Made by a program: the position numbers and the translations under genes. Of a stretch of DNA of 64,000 bases, positions 14,264 through 26,023 are shown one piece after another. Under the pieces are notes generated by a model that saw only the letters and a list, made by a program, of their open reading frames with translations, had not been told where the DNA came from and ran no database searches. How positions within the stretch are numbered: the first letter of the stretch is position 1; the number at the start of each line of letters is the position of its first letter. This DNA comes from Thiobacillus denitrificans DSM 12475. GTDB lineage: Bacteria > Pseudomonadota > Gammaproteobacteria > Burkholderiales > Thiobacillaceae. The stretch lies in the NCBI RefSeq assembly GCF_000376425.1, contig NZ_AQWL01000011.1:1-64000 (forward strand), given 5' to 3'.

Positions 14264-15325
14264 ATGCTGTTCCTCGTTCCGCATCTGTTCCCGTCTGCGC
14301 GCCTGCTGGAAACGGCGACACAGGACCTGCCCCTGCCCGCGCTGGAAACGCTGCTGGCACGCGGCGCCCTTCATTCCGGCCCGGCCGAGGGCGTGGAGGC
14401 TGCGCTGTGCGGGGCATTGGGCATCAAGCGCCAGCAGGACTGGCCGCTCGCGCCGATCACGCTGGAAGCGGACGGCGGGATGGCCGGAGACGCATATTGG
14501 CTGCGCGCCGACCCGGTACACCTGCGGGTCATGCGCGACCGTATCGTGCTGGCAGACAGCCGCGATCTGGCACTGCCGCTGCAGGAAGCCACAACCCTGG
14601 CTGCCGCGATTGGCCGGCACTTCGGCGCAGACCTGAGCCCGATCCCGCTCACCGCCAAGCACTGGTATCTGCGCTTTCCGCAGGCCCCGCGCCTGACCAC
14701 CACCGCCCCGTCAGTCGCGGTGGGCAGCGATATCGATTCTCTGTTACCGAACGGCGCCGACGCAATGCGGTTCCGCGCGCAATTGAACGAACTGCAAATG
14801 CTGCTGCATGAACATCCGGTCAACCAGGCGCGCGAAGCACGCGGCGAATTGCCGGTGAATTCGCTGTGGCTGTGGGGGGGCGGCACCAAGCCGGCCGTAT
14901 CGGCAATCCGCATGCCCGTATATGCGCGTGATGGCGAGGCGCACGCGCTGGGGACATTCTGCGGCGCGCCGCTGCATCCGCTGCCGCGGCGTCTGGAAAA
15001 ATCCATGCTTGAAACGGAATGCGTGATCCTGCTCGAGGAATTGACGAACGCCGGACAGTACGGCGATGCCTACGGCTGGCGCGAGGCCATCCGCGAACTG
15101 GAAGCAAACTGGTTCGTGCCGCTGCTCGGCAGCCTGCGCACGCTTGGCCGGCCGGGGCTGTGCCTGGCCGACCCGGTCAGCGGCAGAATGCTGCATCTGC
15201 AACGAGCGGACTACTGGAAAATCTGGCGGCGGCCGCGCCGCCTGAACGCAATGCCGGATTGCGGGGAACTCAGAGCGGCACCGCCCACAGGTCGTGCTCG
15301 TCAGCCTCTTCGACCCGGACCTTGA
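14264..15325 (+). CDS. Conserved hypothetical protein (RpfE / 'phosphoglycerate mutase-like' type)
   Basis: This 353-residue protein starts [16 protein letters not shown]. It has the features of a betaproteobacterial family often labelled RpfE-type regulator or phosphoglycerate mutase: a central [11 protein letters not shown] segment and a late [14 protein letters not shown] helix. No catalytic signature of a true mutase is evident, so the label should not be taken as function. The last 56 bp overlap the 3' end of rimO on the other strand, an unusual convergent overlap. A shorter native end cannot be excluded. Confidence 0.65.
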   Translation: MLFLVPHLFPSARLLETATQDLPLPALETLLARGALHSGPAEGVEAALCGALGIKRQQDWPLAPITLEADGGMAGDAYWLRADPVHLRVMRDRIVLADSRDLALPLQEATTLAAAIGRHFGADLSPIPLTAKHWYLRFPQAPRLTTTAPSVAVGSDIDSLLPNGADAMRFRAQLNELQMLLHEHPVNQAREARGELPVNSLWLWGGGTKPAVSAIRMPVYARDGEAHALGTFCGAPLHPLPRRLEKSMLETECVILLEELTNAGQYGDAYGWREAIRELEANWFVPLLGSLRTLGRPGLCLADPVSGRMLHLQRADYWKIWRRPRRLNAMPDCGELRAAPPTGRARQPLRPGP

Positions 15326-16601
15326 GGCGCGTGCCCGGCTGCAGATCGAACACGCCCTCAAGATAGACCACGCCGTCGATTTCCGGCGCATCGGCATGGC
15401 TGCGCGCCAGCGTGCCCGCCGCGTCTTCTTCGTCGACGATCACCTCGATCTCGCGGCCGATCTTGGCATCGAGTCTGGCCGCCGATATTTCCGCCTGCGC
15501 CTCCATGAAGCGCTCAAGCCGCTCCTCTTTCAGCTCTTCAGGCACCGCACCGGGCAATTCGTTGGCAGTCGCGCCCTCGACCGGCGAATACTTGAAGCAG
15601 CCGACACGATCGAGTTGCGCCTCCTTGAGGAAGGCCAGCAATTCCTCGAACTCGGCGTCGGTCTCGCCGGGAAAGCCAACGATGAAGGTGGAGCGCAGCG
15701 TGAGATCGGGCACGGCGGTACGCCAGGACTGGATGCGATCCAGCGTTTTTTCGACCGCGCCGGGGCGCTTCATCAATTTCAGGATGCGCGGACTGGCATG
15801 CTGAAACGGAATATCGAGGTAGGGCAGGACGATGCCGTCGGCCATCAGCGGGATTACGTCGTCCACGCTGGGATACGGATAGACGTAATGCAGCCGCACC
15901 CATGCCCCCAGGCTACCCAGCGCGCCTGCGAGCTCGGTCATGCGGGTCTTCAGCGGGCGGCCGTTCCAGAAGCCGGGGCGGTACTTCACGTCCACTCCGT
16001 AGGCGCTGGTATCCTGCGACACCACCAGCAATTCCTGCACGCCTGCGCCGACCAGGGCTTCCGCCTCGCGCATCACCTCGCCGATCGGGCGGCTCACCAG
16101 ATCGCCGCGCAGCGACGGAATGATGCAGAAGGTGCAGCGGTGATTGCAGCCCTCCGAAATCTTCAGGTAAGCGTAATGGCGCGGGGTGAGCTTGATGCCG
16201 CCGGGCGGAATCAGGTCCTCGAACGGGTCGTGCGGTTTCGGCAGCGCGGTGTGCACCGCCTCCATCACTTCGTCGAGCGCATGCGGGCCGGACACCGCCA
16301 ACACCTTGGGATGCGCCTCGCGCACCACGTCGCCCTTGGCGCCAAGACAGCCGGTGACGATGACCTTGCCGTTTTCCGCCAATGCCTCGCCGATCGCCTC
16401 CAATGATTCCTGCACCGCAGCGTCGATGAAACCGCAGGTGTTGACCACCACCACATCGGCATCATCGTAGCTGCCGACGATGCCGTAGCCTTCGGCGCGC
16501 AGCCGGGTAAGGATGCGTTCGGAATCAACCGTCGCCTTCGGGCAGCCGAGAGAAACAAATCCGACGTTCGGCGAACGGGCGCGTTTAGCTTTGGTTACCA
16601 T
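15270..16601 (-). CDS. rimO: Ribosomal protein uS12 methylthiotransferase RimO
   Basis: This 443-residue radical-SAM enzyme has the three-part structure of methylthiotransferases. The N-terminal UPF0004 domain has Cys in [18 protein letters not shown] and VTGCLG. The radical-SAM domain has the CNHRCTFC cluster motif inside [14 protein letters not shown]-terminal TRAM domain follows (about 375-443). SLGCPKxxVDSE is specific for RimO rather than MiaB. The enzyme adds a methylthio group to Asp88 of ribosomal protein uS12. Its 3' end overlaps the convergent gene by 56 bp. Confidence 0.96.
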   Translation of the reverse strand: MVTKAKRARSPNVGFVSLGCPKATVDSERILTRLRAEGYGIVGSYDDADVVVVNTCGFIDAAVQESLEAIGEALAENGKVIVTGCLGAKGDVVREAHPKVLAVSGPHALDEVMEAVHTALPKPHDPFEDLIPPGGIKLTPRHYAYLKISEGCNHRCTFCIIPSLRGDLVSRPIGEVMREAEALVGAGVQELLVVSQDTSAYGVDVKYRPGFWNGRPLKTRMTELAGALGSLGAWVRLHYVYPYPSVDDVIPLMADGIVLPYLDIPFQHASPRILKLMKRPGAVEKTLDRIQSWRTAVPDLTLRSTFIVGFPGETDAEFEELLAFLKEAQLDRVGCFKYSPVEGATANELPGAVPEELKEERLERFMEAQAEISAARLDAKIGREIEVIVDEEDAAGTLARSHADAPEIDGVVYLEGVFDLQPGTRLKVRVEEADEHDLWAVPL

Positions 16602-16627
16602 GACGTTCTATCCTGATGGAGCATGAG

Positions 16628-16846
16628 ATGTATATCGTAGCGATTGGCTGGGCCTACGTGATCCTGATGATGGCGATCACTGCCAGCAGTGTCGGCAAGG
16701 CGCTGGCCGTCCTGATTTTCCTGGGCGTGCTGCCGCTGGCACTGTTTGTGTATGTAGCCGACCGGCCGCGGCGGCGCTCAGTGGCCGCTTCCAATCAGAT
16801 GACCGACCAGCCCGACACTGCCGATTCCCAGTCCGATCAACGCTAG
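16628..16846 (+). CDS. Small two-helix membrane protein
   Basis: The start at 16,628 (MYIVAIGWAYVILMMA) is favoured by a ggag 7 bp upstream; the ATG at 16,616 adds four residues. The 72-residue product has two hydrophobic helices (about 3-18 and 24-42) and a polar C-terminal tail. It is divergent from rimO by about 25 bp. Its last 69 bp lie antisense to the end of the ZIP transporter gene, so the tail sequence is constrained by that gene. Function is unknown; similar small proteins are common beside rimO in betaproteobacteria. Confidence 0.6.
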   Translation: MYIVAIGWAYVILMMAITASSVGKALAVLIFLGVLPLALFVYVADRPRRRSVAASNQMTDQPDTADSQSDQR

Positions 16847-17554
16847 CTGCTGCAAGGTTGCGCCGATTTCCGCACGCTTGTGCAGACCCGGTATCAGATC
16901 GGACAAGGCCACATACAACATGCTCGCCCCCGCCATCCCCAACAGCACCGGCATCCAGCCTTCCAGCATCGACAGTGCGTAATAACCGACCAAGGCACCG
17001 ATCAGCGTTGCCACCCCGGTCAGGAAATTGAGCAAAAGCGCCTGAGTGCGGGTATAACCCGAGTGCAGCAGGATGAGAAAATCGCCGATTTCCTGCGGAA
17101 TCTCGTGTGCAATGATCGCCAGCGCAGTGACCGCTCCCAGGCGGAAGTCGACCAGAAAAGCCCCTGCAATGATGATGCCGTCGACAAAATTGTGGAAGGT
17201 GTCGCCCACCGTGATCATCATGCCGGAACGCCCGTGGTCATGGCTGTGGCCATGACTGCCATGGGCTTCGCAGACCTCGTCGTGGCAGTGCCGCCACAAC
17301 ACCAGTTTTTCCAGCAGGAAAAACAGCAAGATACCGCCGAGCAAGGCCTTGGCGACGGTTTCGATGTCGCCCCCCATTTCGACCGCTTCCGGCAATACCT
17401 CCAATAGCGATGCCCCCAGCAACGCGCCAATGGCATAACTCACGAGAACCGGCACCCAGCTGGGACGGGCCGAGAAAGCCAGAACCGCCGCCAGCAGCAA
17501 GCTCAGCAAGCTGCCCGCGGCAGTTGCGATCAAAATGATGGCGAGGGTGGACAT
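16778..17554 (-). CDS. ZIP-family metal transporter
   Basis: This 258-residue protein has about eight membrane segments and a cytoplasmic His-rich loop (GSHGHSHDHG, about 97-107). The two metal-site helices of ZIP transporters are present: DTFHNFVDGIIIAG (H-N-x-x-D) and AHEIPQEIGDF (H-E-x-P-x-E). It likely imports divalent metal such as zinc. The loop histidines would sense or bind metal. No metal-responsive operator is obvious upstream at 17,555-17,600. Confidence 0.9.
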   Translation of the reverse strand: MSTLAIILIATAAGSLLSLLLAAVLAFSARPSWVPVLVSYAIGALLGASLLEVLPEAVEMGGDIETVAKALLGGILLFFLLEKLVLWRHCHDEVCEAHGSHGHSHDHGRSGMMITVGDTFHNFVDGIIIAGAFLVDFRLGAVTALAIIAHEIPQEIGDFLILLHSGYTRTQALLLNFLTGVATLIGALVGYYALSMLEGWMPVLLGMAGASMLYVALSDLIPGLHKRAEIGATLQQLALIGLGIGSVGLVGHLIGSGH

Positions 17555-17642
17555 GGGAAACCGGAGAGACCAGGAAAGGGGGGATTATACTGGGCCGGGG
17601 CATAAGCGGCCGCCGACTTGCCCGAATGGATGAATCGCCTTT

Positions 17643-17674
17643 GTATCCCGCAGCATTTGCCGGTCACGGGATAC
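17643..17674. repeat. Inverted repeat between ZIP and helicase genes
   Basis: GTATCCCG (17,643-17,650) and CGGGATAC (17,667-17,674) form a perfect 8-bp stem with a 16-nt loop. It lies 9 bp past the helicase stop on the minus strand. It could end that transcript, but no T-run follows on either strand. Confidence 0.4.
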
Positions 17675-17682
17675 GTCAATGG

Positions 17683-19647
<1,965 letters not shown>

Positions 19648-19768
19648 ATCGCGATCGACTTCAAGCGCAGTGTAACACCCGGCATCGGCTGCATCGGCTG
19701 TGCGCAACCTCAAGTTTGCGCGTATTGCTGCCGTTAGTATCGCAGGTGCGGCCTACTCCATTCTGCTC

Positions 19769-20623
19769 ATGCGCATATCCTTGTTCTGCTTGCTGCTGGC
19801 ACTCGTCCCGATCTCAACCCACGCTGCGATCGTCCACCTGGAGATGCGCCCCGGAATTGATGCCAGTGCCGAATATCTTGCGGGGCAGCGCAACAAACCT
19901 GCAGTACTGCTGCTGCACGGTTTTTTGCAGACACGCGAGTTTCCGACGGTCGCCACGCTGGCGCGCGGCCTGCAGGATGCAGGCTATCCCGTACTGATCC
20001 CCACGCTCAGCCTCGGCATTCCCAACCGGGTGCAAAGCCTGGCCTGCGAAGCGGCGCACCAACACGACCTGGATGAGGATGTCGCCGAAATTGCGCGCTG
20101 GGTGGGCTGGCTGAAATCGCGTGGCCACCGTTCCATCATCCTGGTCGGCCATAGCTTCGGCAGCATGCAATTGCTGGCCTATCTGACAGCCGGGCCGGAC
20201 GCCGCGGTAAAAGGTTATATCGGCGCCTCACTGATCGAAGTCCAGATCGGCACGACTCCGCGTGCCTCGCTCTTCGCCCAGCTGGAAAGCCGCATTCAGC
20301 GCAGCCAGCGCGACCTGGTCACCCAGCATGTGTCTTATTGCAGAAAATACCGGTCGACGCCGAAAGCCCTGTTGTCGTACGTGCGCTGGGATCAGGCGCG
20401 CACGCTGGCGGCATTGAAGCACTCACCGGTCAACGTAAAACTCATCATGGGAGACGCCGACGACACGCTTGGCAAGGGCTGGCTCAAGATGTTGCAGCAG
20501 ATACAAACCCCCATGGTGATCGTGATGGGCGCCAACCATTTCATGGATGGCGAACACGAATTCGATCTGCTGGAACATACCCTCAAATCCATGGAACCCA
20601 CCCAGCGGCCCTTGCCTCGATGA
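19769..20623 (+). CDS. Secreted alpha/beta-hydrolase (DUF3530-like)
   Basis: The start at 19,769 gives a clear signal peptide (MRISLFCLLLALVPISTHAA) and a 284-residue protein. An oxyanion-type VLLLHGFLQTREFP motif, a nucleophile elbow VGHSFGS (Ser) and a late ANHFMDGE (His) complete an alpha/beta-hydrolase triad. The substrate is not indicated. Its stop overlaps the next gene's ATG as ATGA, so it may be coexpressed with the GGDEF-EAL protein. Confidence 0.75.
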   Translation: MRISLFCLLLALVPISTHAAIVHLEMRPGIDASAEYLAGQRNKPAVLLLHGFLQTREFPTVATLARGLQDAGYPVLIPTLSLGIPNRVQSLACEAAHQHDLDEDVAEIARWVGWLKSRGHRSIILVGHSFGSMQLLAYLTAGPDAAVKGYIGASLIEVQIGTTPRASLFAQLESRIQRSQRDLVTQHVSYCRKYRSTPKALLSYVRWDQARTLAALKHSPVNVKLIMGDADDTLGKGWLKMLQQIQTPMVIVMGANHFMDGEHEFDLLEHTLKSMEPTQRPLPR

Positions 20624-22920
20624 AATGGTCTGAATCCATCTCCATCAGGCAGATCGCACTCGCTTTCGTCACCGGGCTTCTGGTGCTGGTGAGTTTGATC
20701 GGTGGCTTTGCCGCCTACCAGACGCGCGCCGTCACGCGCAGCCTGGAACAGCACAGCCGGGAAGCCGCGCAGTCCGAGCTTGCCGCCGGGGTCGAGCGCT
20801 TGCTGGCGCAGACGGAGGATTTTGCGAACAATCTGGCGCATTGGGATGAAACCCGGCAACAATTGGTGACGCCCGAGTATTACACCTACTGGCGAGACCA
20901 GCGGGTATACGAAAGCGGCATGCTGAACAGCCATTTTGCCCGGGCGGCACTGTATACCCGCGACGGCACGCTACTTGCCCCCAGACCGGCAAAAACCAGG
21001 CTGCCGTCGAAACTGCCCGCTGGCCTGCCGTTGCGGCAGACCATCAGCTGGCTGAGCAACGAGGCCGGCACCATTGCCCTCTATCACGCGTTTCCGGTAT
21101 ATGGAGACGAGCGTCGGCAAACCCTGCTCGGCCACGGGATGATCCGGATCGATTTCATGCCGGCACTGGTGCGGCAGGCAAAATTCCATTTCACGGACAC
21201 GTCAAATCTCAAACTGGCACTTGAGCCGGGCGAAACGCTGGCCGCGTCGCAGCTGTTTTCGCGCCTGAACTTCGGCGCCCGCCCCGACCCCGATCAGCTC
21301 CGATTCCAGACGATCCTGTCGCGCACCCTGCTCGCGCTGTTTGTGCTGCTGCTAAGCGCTTCACTGCTGGGTTTCGTGGCATACAACCGTCTGTTGGTAC
21401 GCCCGCTGGGACGCCTGACGCAGGATATCGATGCCATGCAACACGGCCACTTCAGCCACAATCCATCGCGCTCGCAGCCGATGCGCATCAGCGAACTCGA
21501 AAACATCCGCCGCTCGCTGCATGATTACCAGCTGCAATTGCGCGAACTGCATGGCTCGCTGGAACACCAGAACCGCGAATTCCACTCGCAGGCGCGGCAG
21601 GATGCACTCACCGGCAGCCACAACCGGCGCGCCTATGAAGAAGACTGGGAAAATTTCCGCCAGCAACTGAAAACCGCGCCGCAGGGCGTGGCTTTCCTGT
21701 TGTTCGATTGCGACCGCTTCAAGACCATCAACGATACTTACGGCCATGCCAAGGGCGACCGCGTACTCACCATCGTCGCCGATGCGCTGGTGATGGCGCT
21801 GCGCGCCAACGATCGCCTGTACCGCCTCGGCGGCGACGAATTCGCCACCTTTCTGTCGCACACCACGCCTGCCCAGGCCAAGCAGATCGCTCAACGCTGC
21901 CAAAGCCTGCTCGAAGCGTCCGCCTTCAGCGACCTGGGAATCAGCGAACCGGTCGGGATCAGCATCGGCATTGCTTTCTGCGCGGCCGATCAGCTAGTGC
22001 ACATCGACGAACTGCCCAAACAGGCCGACATCGCCATGTATACCGCCAAGCAGCCGGGGCGCAGCCGCATCGCACTGTACGGCGAAGACACCGAGCGTGC
22101 CGCGCAGGCTCTGGTGGCAAGCCGCGAGACCAGCGCACTATTCCAGGCACTGGCCACGCCCGGCATGGTCGAGCTGCATTACCAGCCCATCCATGGCCTG
22201 CCCGGACGCAAAGTGGCGTATTACGAGGCGCTGGCGCGTATCCGCTACAACGGCGAACTCATCATGCCGGGCGCCTTCCTGCCGGTAGTCAGCAGCCGCC
22301 GGCTGGAAACCGAATTCGATCTGGCGGTGCTGCATCAAGTCGACGCTGACCTCTCGTCGCAGCGAATGCCGCCAGGAAGCGGCGTCTCGATCAACCTGTC
22401 GGCACAAAGCATTTCACGTCCTGAAATCGTGTCGCTGCTGCTGGAACTGTCGCGCCACGGCACCCGCCATCCCCTGATGCTGGAGATCACGGAAACCTCG
22501 CTGATCACCCAGATGATCGAAGTGCGCACCTATCTCGATTTGCTGCACACGGTCAACTACCGCATCGCCATGGACGACTTCGGCACCGGTTATTCGCCGC
22601 TGCGCTACCTGGTGGATTTGCCGGTGGATGTGGTCAAGTTCGACATTTCGCTGGTGAACAAGCTGGGGCAGGACAACCGCGCCGGCCAGGTGGTGGCCGA
22701 TTTCGCCCGCATGATGAAAGACGCCGGCTATGCGCTGGTGGCCGAGGGCGTGGAGACCGAAACCGTGCTGCAGAAAGTCGAAAGCCTGGGTTTTGCCCAT
22801 GTGCAGGGTTATCTGCTGGGGCGCCCGGTCCCCCTGTCGCAGCTGACCGTGCAACCCGGCGCCGCCGGCATGGGAGCGCCGTATCCTCCGCTCGGCGAAG
22901 ACGGATCAGTGTTTGCCTGA
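20620..22920 (+). CDS. GGDEF-EAL cyclic-di-GMP protein with periplasmic sensor
   Basis: This 766-residue protein has an N-terminal membrane helix (about 10-32), a CHASE4-like periplasmic domain, a second membrane helix (about 230-252) and a HAMP-like region. A GGDEF domain follows with intact GGDEF at about 405-409 (RLGGDEFATF). The EAL domain has YYEALARI at about 534-541 and MDDFGTGYS. Both domains look catalytically complete, so it may both make and degrade c-di-GMP under control of a periplasmic signal. It overlaps the hydrolase gene by 4 bp and converges with ubiB by 15 bp. Confidence 0.93.
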   Translation: MKWSESISIRQIALAFVTGLLVLVSLIGGFAAYQTRAVTRSLEQHSREAAQSELAAGVERLLAQTEDFANNLAHWDETRQQLVTPEYYTYWRDQRVYESGMLNSHFARAALYTRDGTLLAPRPAKTRLPSKLPAGLPLRQTISWLSNEAGTIALYHAFPVYGDERRQTLLGHGMIRIDFMPALVRQAKFHFTDTSNLKLALEPGETLAASQLFSRLNFGARPDPDQLRFQTILSRTLLALFVLLLSASLLGFVAYNRLLVRPLGRLTQDIDAMQHGHFSHNPSRSQPMRISELENIRRSLHDYQLQLRELHGSLEHQNREFHSQARQDALTGSHNRRAYEEDWENFRQQLKTAPQGVAFLLFDCDRFKTINDTYGHAKGDRVLTIVADALVMALRANDRLYRLGGDEFATFLSHTTPAQAKQIAQRCQSLLEASAFSDLGISEPVGISIGIAFCAADQLVHIDELPKQADIAMYTAKQPGRSRIALYGEDTERAAQALVASRETSALFQALATPGMVELHYQPIHGLPGRKVAYYEALARIRYNGELIMPGAFLPVVSSRRLETEFDLAVLHQVDADLSSQRMPPGSGVSINLSAQSISRPEIVSLLLELSRHGTRHPLMLEITETSLITQMIEVRTYLDLLHTVNYRIAMDDFGTGYSPLRYLVDLPVDVVKFDISLVNKLGQDNRAGQVVADFARMMKDAGYALVAEGVETETVLQKVESLGFAHVQGYLLGRPVPLSQLTVQPGAAGMGAPYPPLGEDGSVFA

Positions 22921-24585
22921 ACGCCAGATGGAAAAGATGATCCACAGGCTGTTGAAAAACGCGATCAGGAATCCCATCAGCCCGAAAAAAGGCAGGCCGA
23001 ACAGTTGAGGGCCGCCTTCCACTGTCATGATGATGCTGGAGCCGACGACCAGCGAGGCGGTCAGAATGCCCATGGTCAGCCGGTTGCTGGCGCGGTCCAG
23101 CTGGTGGCCGAACTGGTCCAGCCGTTTCAGGTCGAGATCGACCTTCACCCGCCCGCGCCGCATGTCGCGCAGCAGATGACGCAGGTCGCGCGGCAAGTCG
23201 GCCAGCACGTCCAGCGTTTCGCGCATGCTTTTGCGCCCGCGCGCCAGCAATGCCTGCGGCGTGTAGCGCCGCTGAATGACGCGTTCCACGAACGGCGTCA
23301 CGTGGTCAATCATATGAAACTCCGGATCGAGCTGCTGCCCCAGCCCTTCCAGCGTGATCAGGGTCTTGAATAGCAGGGTCAGATCGGCCGGCAGCATCAG
23401 GTTGTTGTCGCGCATCAGCGCCGTGATGTCATTCAGCAATGCTCCGATCTTGACGTCCTTGAGCTGCAGATCGTCGTAGCTGTACAACAGTTCCGCTACG
23501 TCGTAGGCCAGGCGATCCTCATCCAGTACCGACTCGCCGCTCCAGTCGAGCAGTATCTGCAGCAGACCTTGCTCGTCCTTGCGCGCCAGCGCGTGCAGCA
23601 GGTCGACAATCTGGTGGCGGCGAGGATTGGTCAGCATCCCCACCATGCCGAAATCGATCATGCCGATGCGGTTATCCGGCAGGAACAGCACATTGCCCGG
23701 GTGCGGATCGGCATGAAAATAGCCGTGTTCCAGCACCATGCGCAGCACAGTATCGGCGCCGCGCGCAGCCAGCAGTCTGGGGTCGAGTCCGCGAGCGCGC
23801 AGCTTGTCGGGCGCCACGCCCGCCATGCCGACGATTTCTTCCTGCACGTTGACGCGGTCGCGGGTGAATTCCCAATACACCCGGGGAATCTTCACCAGCG
23901 GATCGTTGGCAAAGTGGCGTGCGAACTGGTCGATGTTGCGCGCCTCCTTGGCCAGGTCGAGTTCGCGGTTCAACGAACGGCGGAACTGCGACACCATGTG
24001 CACCGGATCGTAGCGCCGGAAATCCGCAACTTCGCTGTCCAGCAGCTTGGCGGCATGTTCGAGGATGCGTAGATCGGCCCGGATCACCGCCTCGATGCCG
24101 GGGCGGCGGATTTTGACGACGACCGGCGTGCCGTCCTTGAGCGTGGCGCGGTGCACCTGCGCGATGGACGCGGCCGCCAGCGGCAGCGGATCGAATCCGG
24201 CAAACACCTCAGTAGGCTCGCCCCCGAGCACTTCGACCAGATCGGCGTGCAGAATTTCATAGGGGACCGCAGGCACCTGGCTATGCAGTTTCTCGAATTC
24301 GGCAATCCAGTGCGGCGGAAACATGTCCACCCGGGTCGCCAGCAGCTGCCCGAGTTTGACAAAGGTGGGGCCGAGTTCTTCCAGTGCGCGGCGGATGCGC
24401 ACGGGCGCATCGAGCTGGCTGATTTCGCTGGTGCTGTGCCAGTGCAGCACCCGTCCGGCGCGTTCCAGAACGCCGCTGATACCCAGCAGGCGCACCAGAT
24501 CGCCCCAGCCATAGCGAATCATTACCGAGGCGATTTCATGCAATCGCGGCAGGTCGCGCACGACCGAAATGGTTTCCCAGAGCAT
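22906..24585 (-). CDS. ubiB: UbiB-type ABC1 atypical kinase
   Basis: The start at 24,585 gives MLWETISVVRDLPRLHEI, a 559-residue protein. ABC1-kinase hallmarks are visible: the GPTFVKLGQLLATR segment, an Ala-rich loop AAASIAQVHRATLKDGTPVVVKIRRPG with the KxGQ-like replacement of the glycine-rich loop, and HADPHPGN for the catalytic and metal region. Two C-terminal membrane helices (about 505-555) anchor it. UbiB supports ubiquinone biosynthesis in aerobic proteobacteria. It is not next to ubiE or ubiJ here. The 196-bp leader contains two 56-bp direct repeats. Confidence 0.88.
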   Translation of the reverse strand: MLWETISVVRDLPRLHEIASVMIRYGWGDLVRLLGISGVLERAGRVLHWHSTSEISQLDAPVRIRRALEELGPTFVKLGQLLATRVDMFPPHWIAEFEKLHSQVPAVPYEILHADLVEVLGGEPTEVFAGFDPLPLAAASIAQVHRATLKDGTPVVVKIRRPGIEAVIRADLRILEHAAKLLDSEVADFRRYDPVHMVSQFRRSLNRELDLAKEARNIDQFARHFANDPLVKIPRVYWEFTRDRVNVQEEIVGMAGVAPDKLRARGLDPRLLAARGADTVLRMVLEHGYFHADPHPGNVLFLPDNRIGMIDFGMVGMLTNPRRHQIVDLLHALARKDEQGLLQILLDWSGESVLDEDRLAYDVAELLYSYDDLQLKDVKIGALLNDITALMRDNNLMLPADLTLLFKTLITLEGLGQQLDPEFHMIDHVTPFVERVIQRRYTPQALLARGRKSMRETLDVLADLPRDLRHLLRDMRRGRVKVDLDLKRLDQFGHQLDRASNRLTMGILTASLVVGSSIIMTVEGGPQLFGLPFFGLMGFLIAFFNSLWIIFSIWRSGKH

Positions 24586-24616
24586 CGTTGGTTGTTGGAA
24601 TCGGTAATGCCGAGAG

Positions 24617-24728
24617 TGTACCCGCAAGGGGCACGCCGGATTCGTAAGCCGCTAAACCGGCAACGACTCCGCTGTACCCGCAAGGGGCACGCCGGATTCG
24701 TAAGCCGTTAAAACGGCAACGATTCCGC
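24617..24728. repeat. Two tandem 56-bp direct repeats upstream of ubiB
   Basis: Unit 1 (24,617-24,672) and unit 2 (24,673-24,728) both begin tgtacccgcaaggggcacgc, continue through ggattcgtaagcc, and differ at about three positions. A degenerate third start (tgcagccgcggggg) follows at 24,729. They lie between ubiB and the gene at 24,782, in the ubiB leader. No array or protein-coding character is seen. Confidence 0.85.
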
Positions 24729-24781
24729 TGCAGCCGCGGGGGGCGCAATGGGCGCGCTTCCTGCTGCCGGGTGGCGGGTCG

Positions 24782-25471
24782 TCAGGAACGCAGGCGCTCG
24801 CTCTGCCGTTTGAGCGATTCGGACAGCGCAGCCAGGATGCCGCTCGCCACCTGCGACAGGCGCTCGGTGGCCGTGCTGGCCGACTCGCCCAGCCCGGCGC
24901 GTCCCGCCGTGCTGCTGGCTTTCACGCCGCTCGCCATCTGCCGGAGCGATTCGAGTACCTGCTCGCCGGTACGGGTGCCGCTGATCTTCAGGTGATCGCT
25001 CAGATAGCCGAGTTCTTCCTTCAGCTTGCCACCCGACTGGCTGGCGGCCTGCTTCAGCGCCTCGACAATCTGCCCCTCCAGGTCGCGGAGCTGCTCGAGA
25101 CTGGCTTTGAGTTCGTTGTCCCTGAAGGCCTGACCCTGGGTGGCCGCTTCGCGCAGGGTGTAGGACGCCGCCTGCGCTGCGCTGCCGACGGCCTCGTCCA
25201 GGCCGGCTATCGCCTGTTTGAGCCCATCCTTCATTTCGCCGCCGCGCGACGTCAGGCCGCTGCCCACGCCGGAGGCAATCGCGGCGACGATCTCGCGCAG
25301 GTCGCCCAATGCCATGCGGCGTTCGTGCAGCGCGCGCGCGGTCAATTCGCGTACGCGTTCGCGCAGGTCGGGCGTGGACACGGCTGCTGCGGCTTCGTCG
25401 TGCAATTGCATGAGTTGCGTATTGTCGGGGATACTGGTCTGGCTTGAAACTGGGGTTTGCGCGTCATTCAT
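24782..25471 (-). CDS. Hypothetical alanine-rich helical protein (DUF6781-like)
   Basis: This 229-residue soluble protein is almost wholly helical, with long Ala/Glu/Leu-rich repeats such as GLDEAVGSAAQAASYTLREAA and LEQLRDLEGQIVEALKQAA. It has no cysteine, signal or membrane segment. It resembles phasin-like or DUF6781 proteins of betaproteobacteria. It starts with the ATG at 25,471 after a gaggac site. Function is unknown; a scaffold or granule-associated role is only a guess from composition. It is divergent from the NlpC/P60 gene, about 80 bp apart. Confidence 0.65.
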   Translation of the reverse strand: MNDAQTPVSSQTSIPDNTQLMQLHDEAAAAVSTPDLRERVRELTARALHERRMALGDLREIVAAIASGVGSGLTSRGGEMKDGLKQAIAGLDEAVGSAAQAASYTLREAATQGQAFRDNELKASLEQLRDLEGQIVEALKQAASQSGGKLKEELGYLSDHLKISGTRTGEQVLESLRQMASGVKASSTAGRAGLGESASTATERLSQVASGILAALSESLKRQSERLRS

Positions 25472-25549
25472 GGTGCTGTCCTCGGGTCAAGATTCGCTAC
25501 GCATAGCCGTAATTCGCATTTCAACCACTATAGAGCAGATTGTCATTCG

Positions 25550-26023
25550 ATGAAGTCTGTACTGCTGTTCCTGCTGGCCTTGCTGTCGACATCCCACGCA
25601 TTGGCGGCACCGGAGGACGATATTCATATGTACGCCGTCAGCCTGGTAGGCAGCCCCTACCGACTGGGCGGCAGCGCGCCTGGCAGCGGACTCGATTGCA
25701 GCGGTTTCGTCGGCCACGTATTCAGGCAGACGACCGGCATCCAGCTCCCGCGCGACAGCCGCGCGATCAGCGAAGCGACGCAGCCGCTCGCGCTGGCCGA
25801 ACTCCAGCCCGGCGATCTGGTCTTCTTCAATACCCTCAACCGCGCGTTCTCACATGTCGGCATTTACCTGGGCGAAGACCGTTTTGTGCACGCTGCGAGC
25901 AGCCGCACCGGGGCGGTCATGGTCTCCAGCCTCGGCGACCGTTACTGGCGCGAACGCTTCGACGGTGCCCGCCGCGTCGTCCCGGCCGGTGACGTTTCGC
26001 CCGCGATTGCCGCGCTGCAATAA
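25550..26023 (+). CDS. NlpC/P60-family cell-wall hydrolase
   Basis: This 157-residue exported protein has a signal peptide (MKSVLLFLLALLSTSHALAA) and a complete NlpC/P60 domain. The catalytic Cys is in GLDCSGFVGHVF, His in FSHVGIYLG and a further polar residue in RFVHAASS. Such enzymes cleave D-glutamyl-meso-diaminopimelate bonds in peptidoglycan stem peptides. It is short, with no SH3 or LysM targeting domain. The following gene probably starts inside its 3' end. Confidence 0.9.
   Translation: MKSVLLFLLALLSTSHALAAPEDDIHMYAVSLVGSPYRLGGSAPGSGLDCSGFVGHVFRQTTGIQLPRDSRAISEATQPLALAELQPGDLVFFNTLNRAFSHVGIYLGEDRFVHAASSRTGAVMVSSLGDRYWRERFDGARRVVPAGDVSPAIAALQ

Noticed and set aside
24617-24728. Considered as a CRISPR array
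   Set aside because: Only two adjacent units without spacers, and no cas genes in the window.
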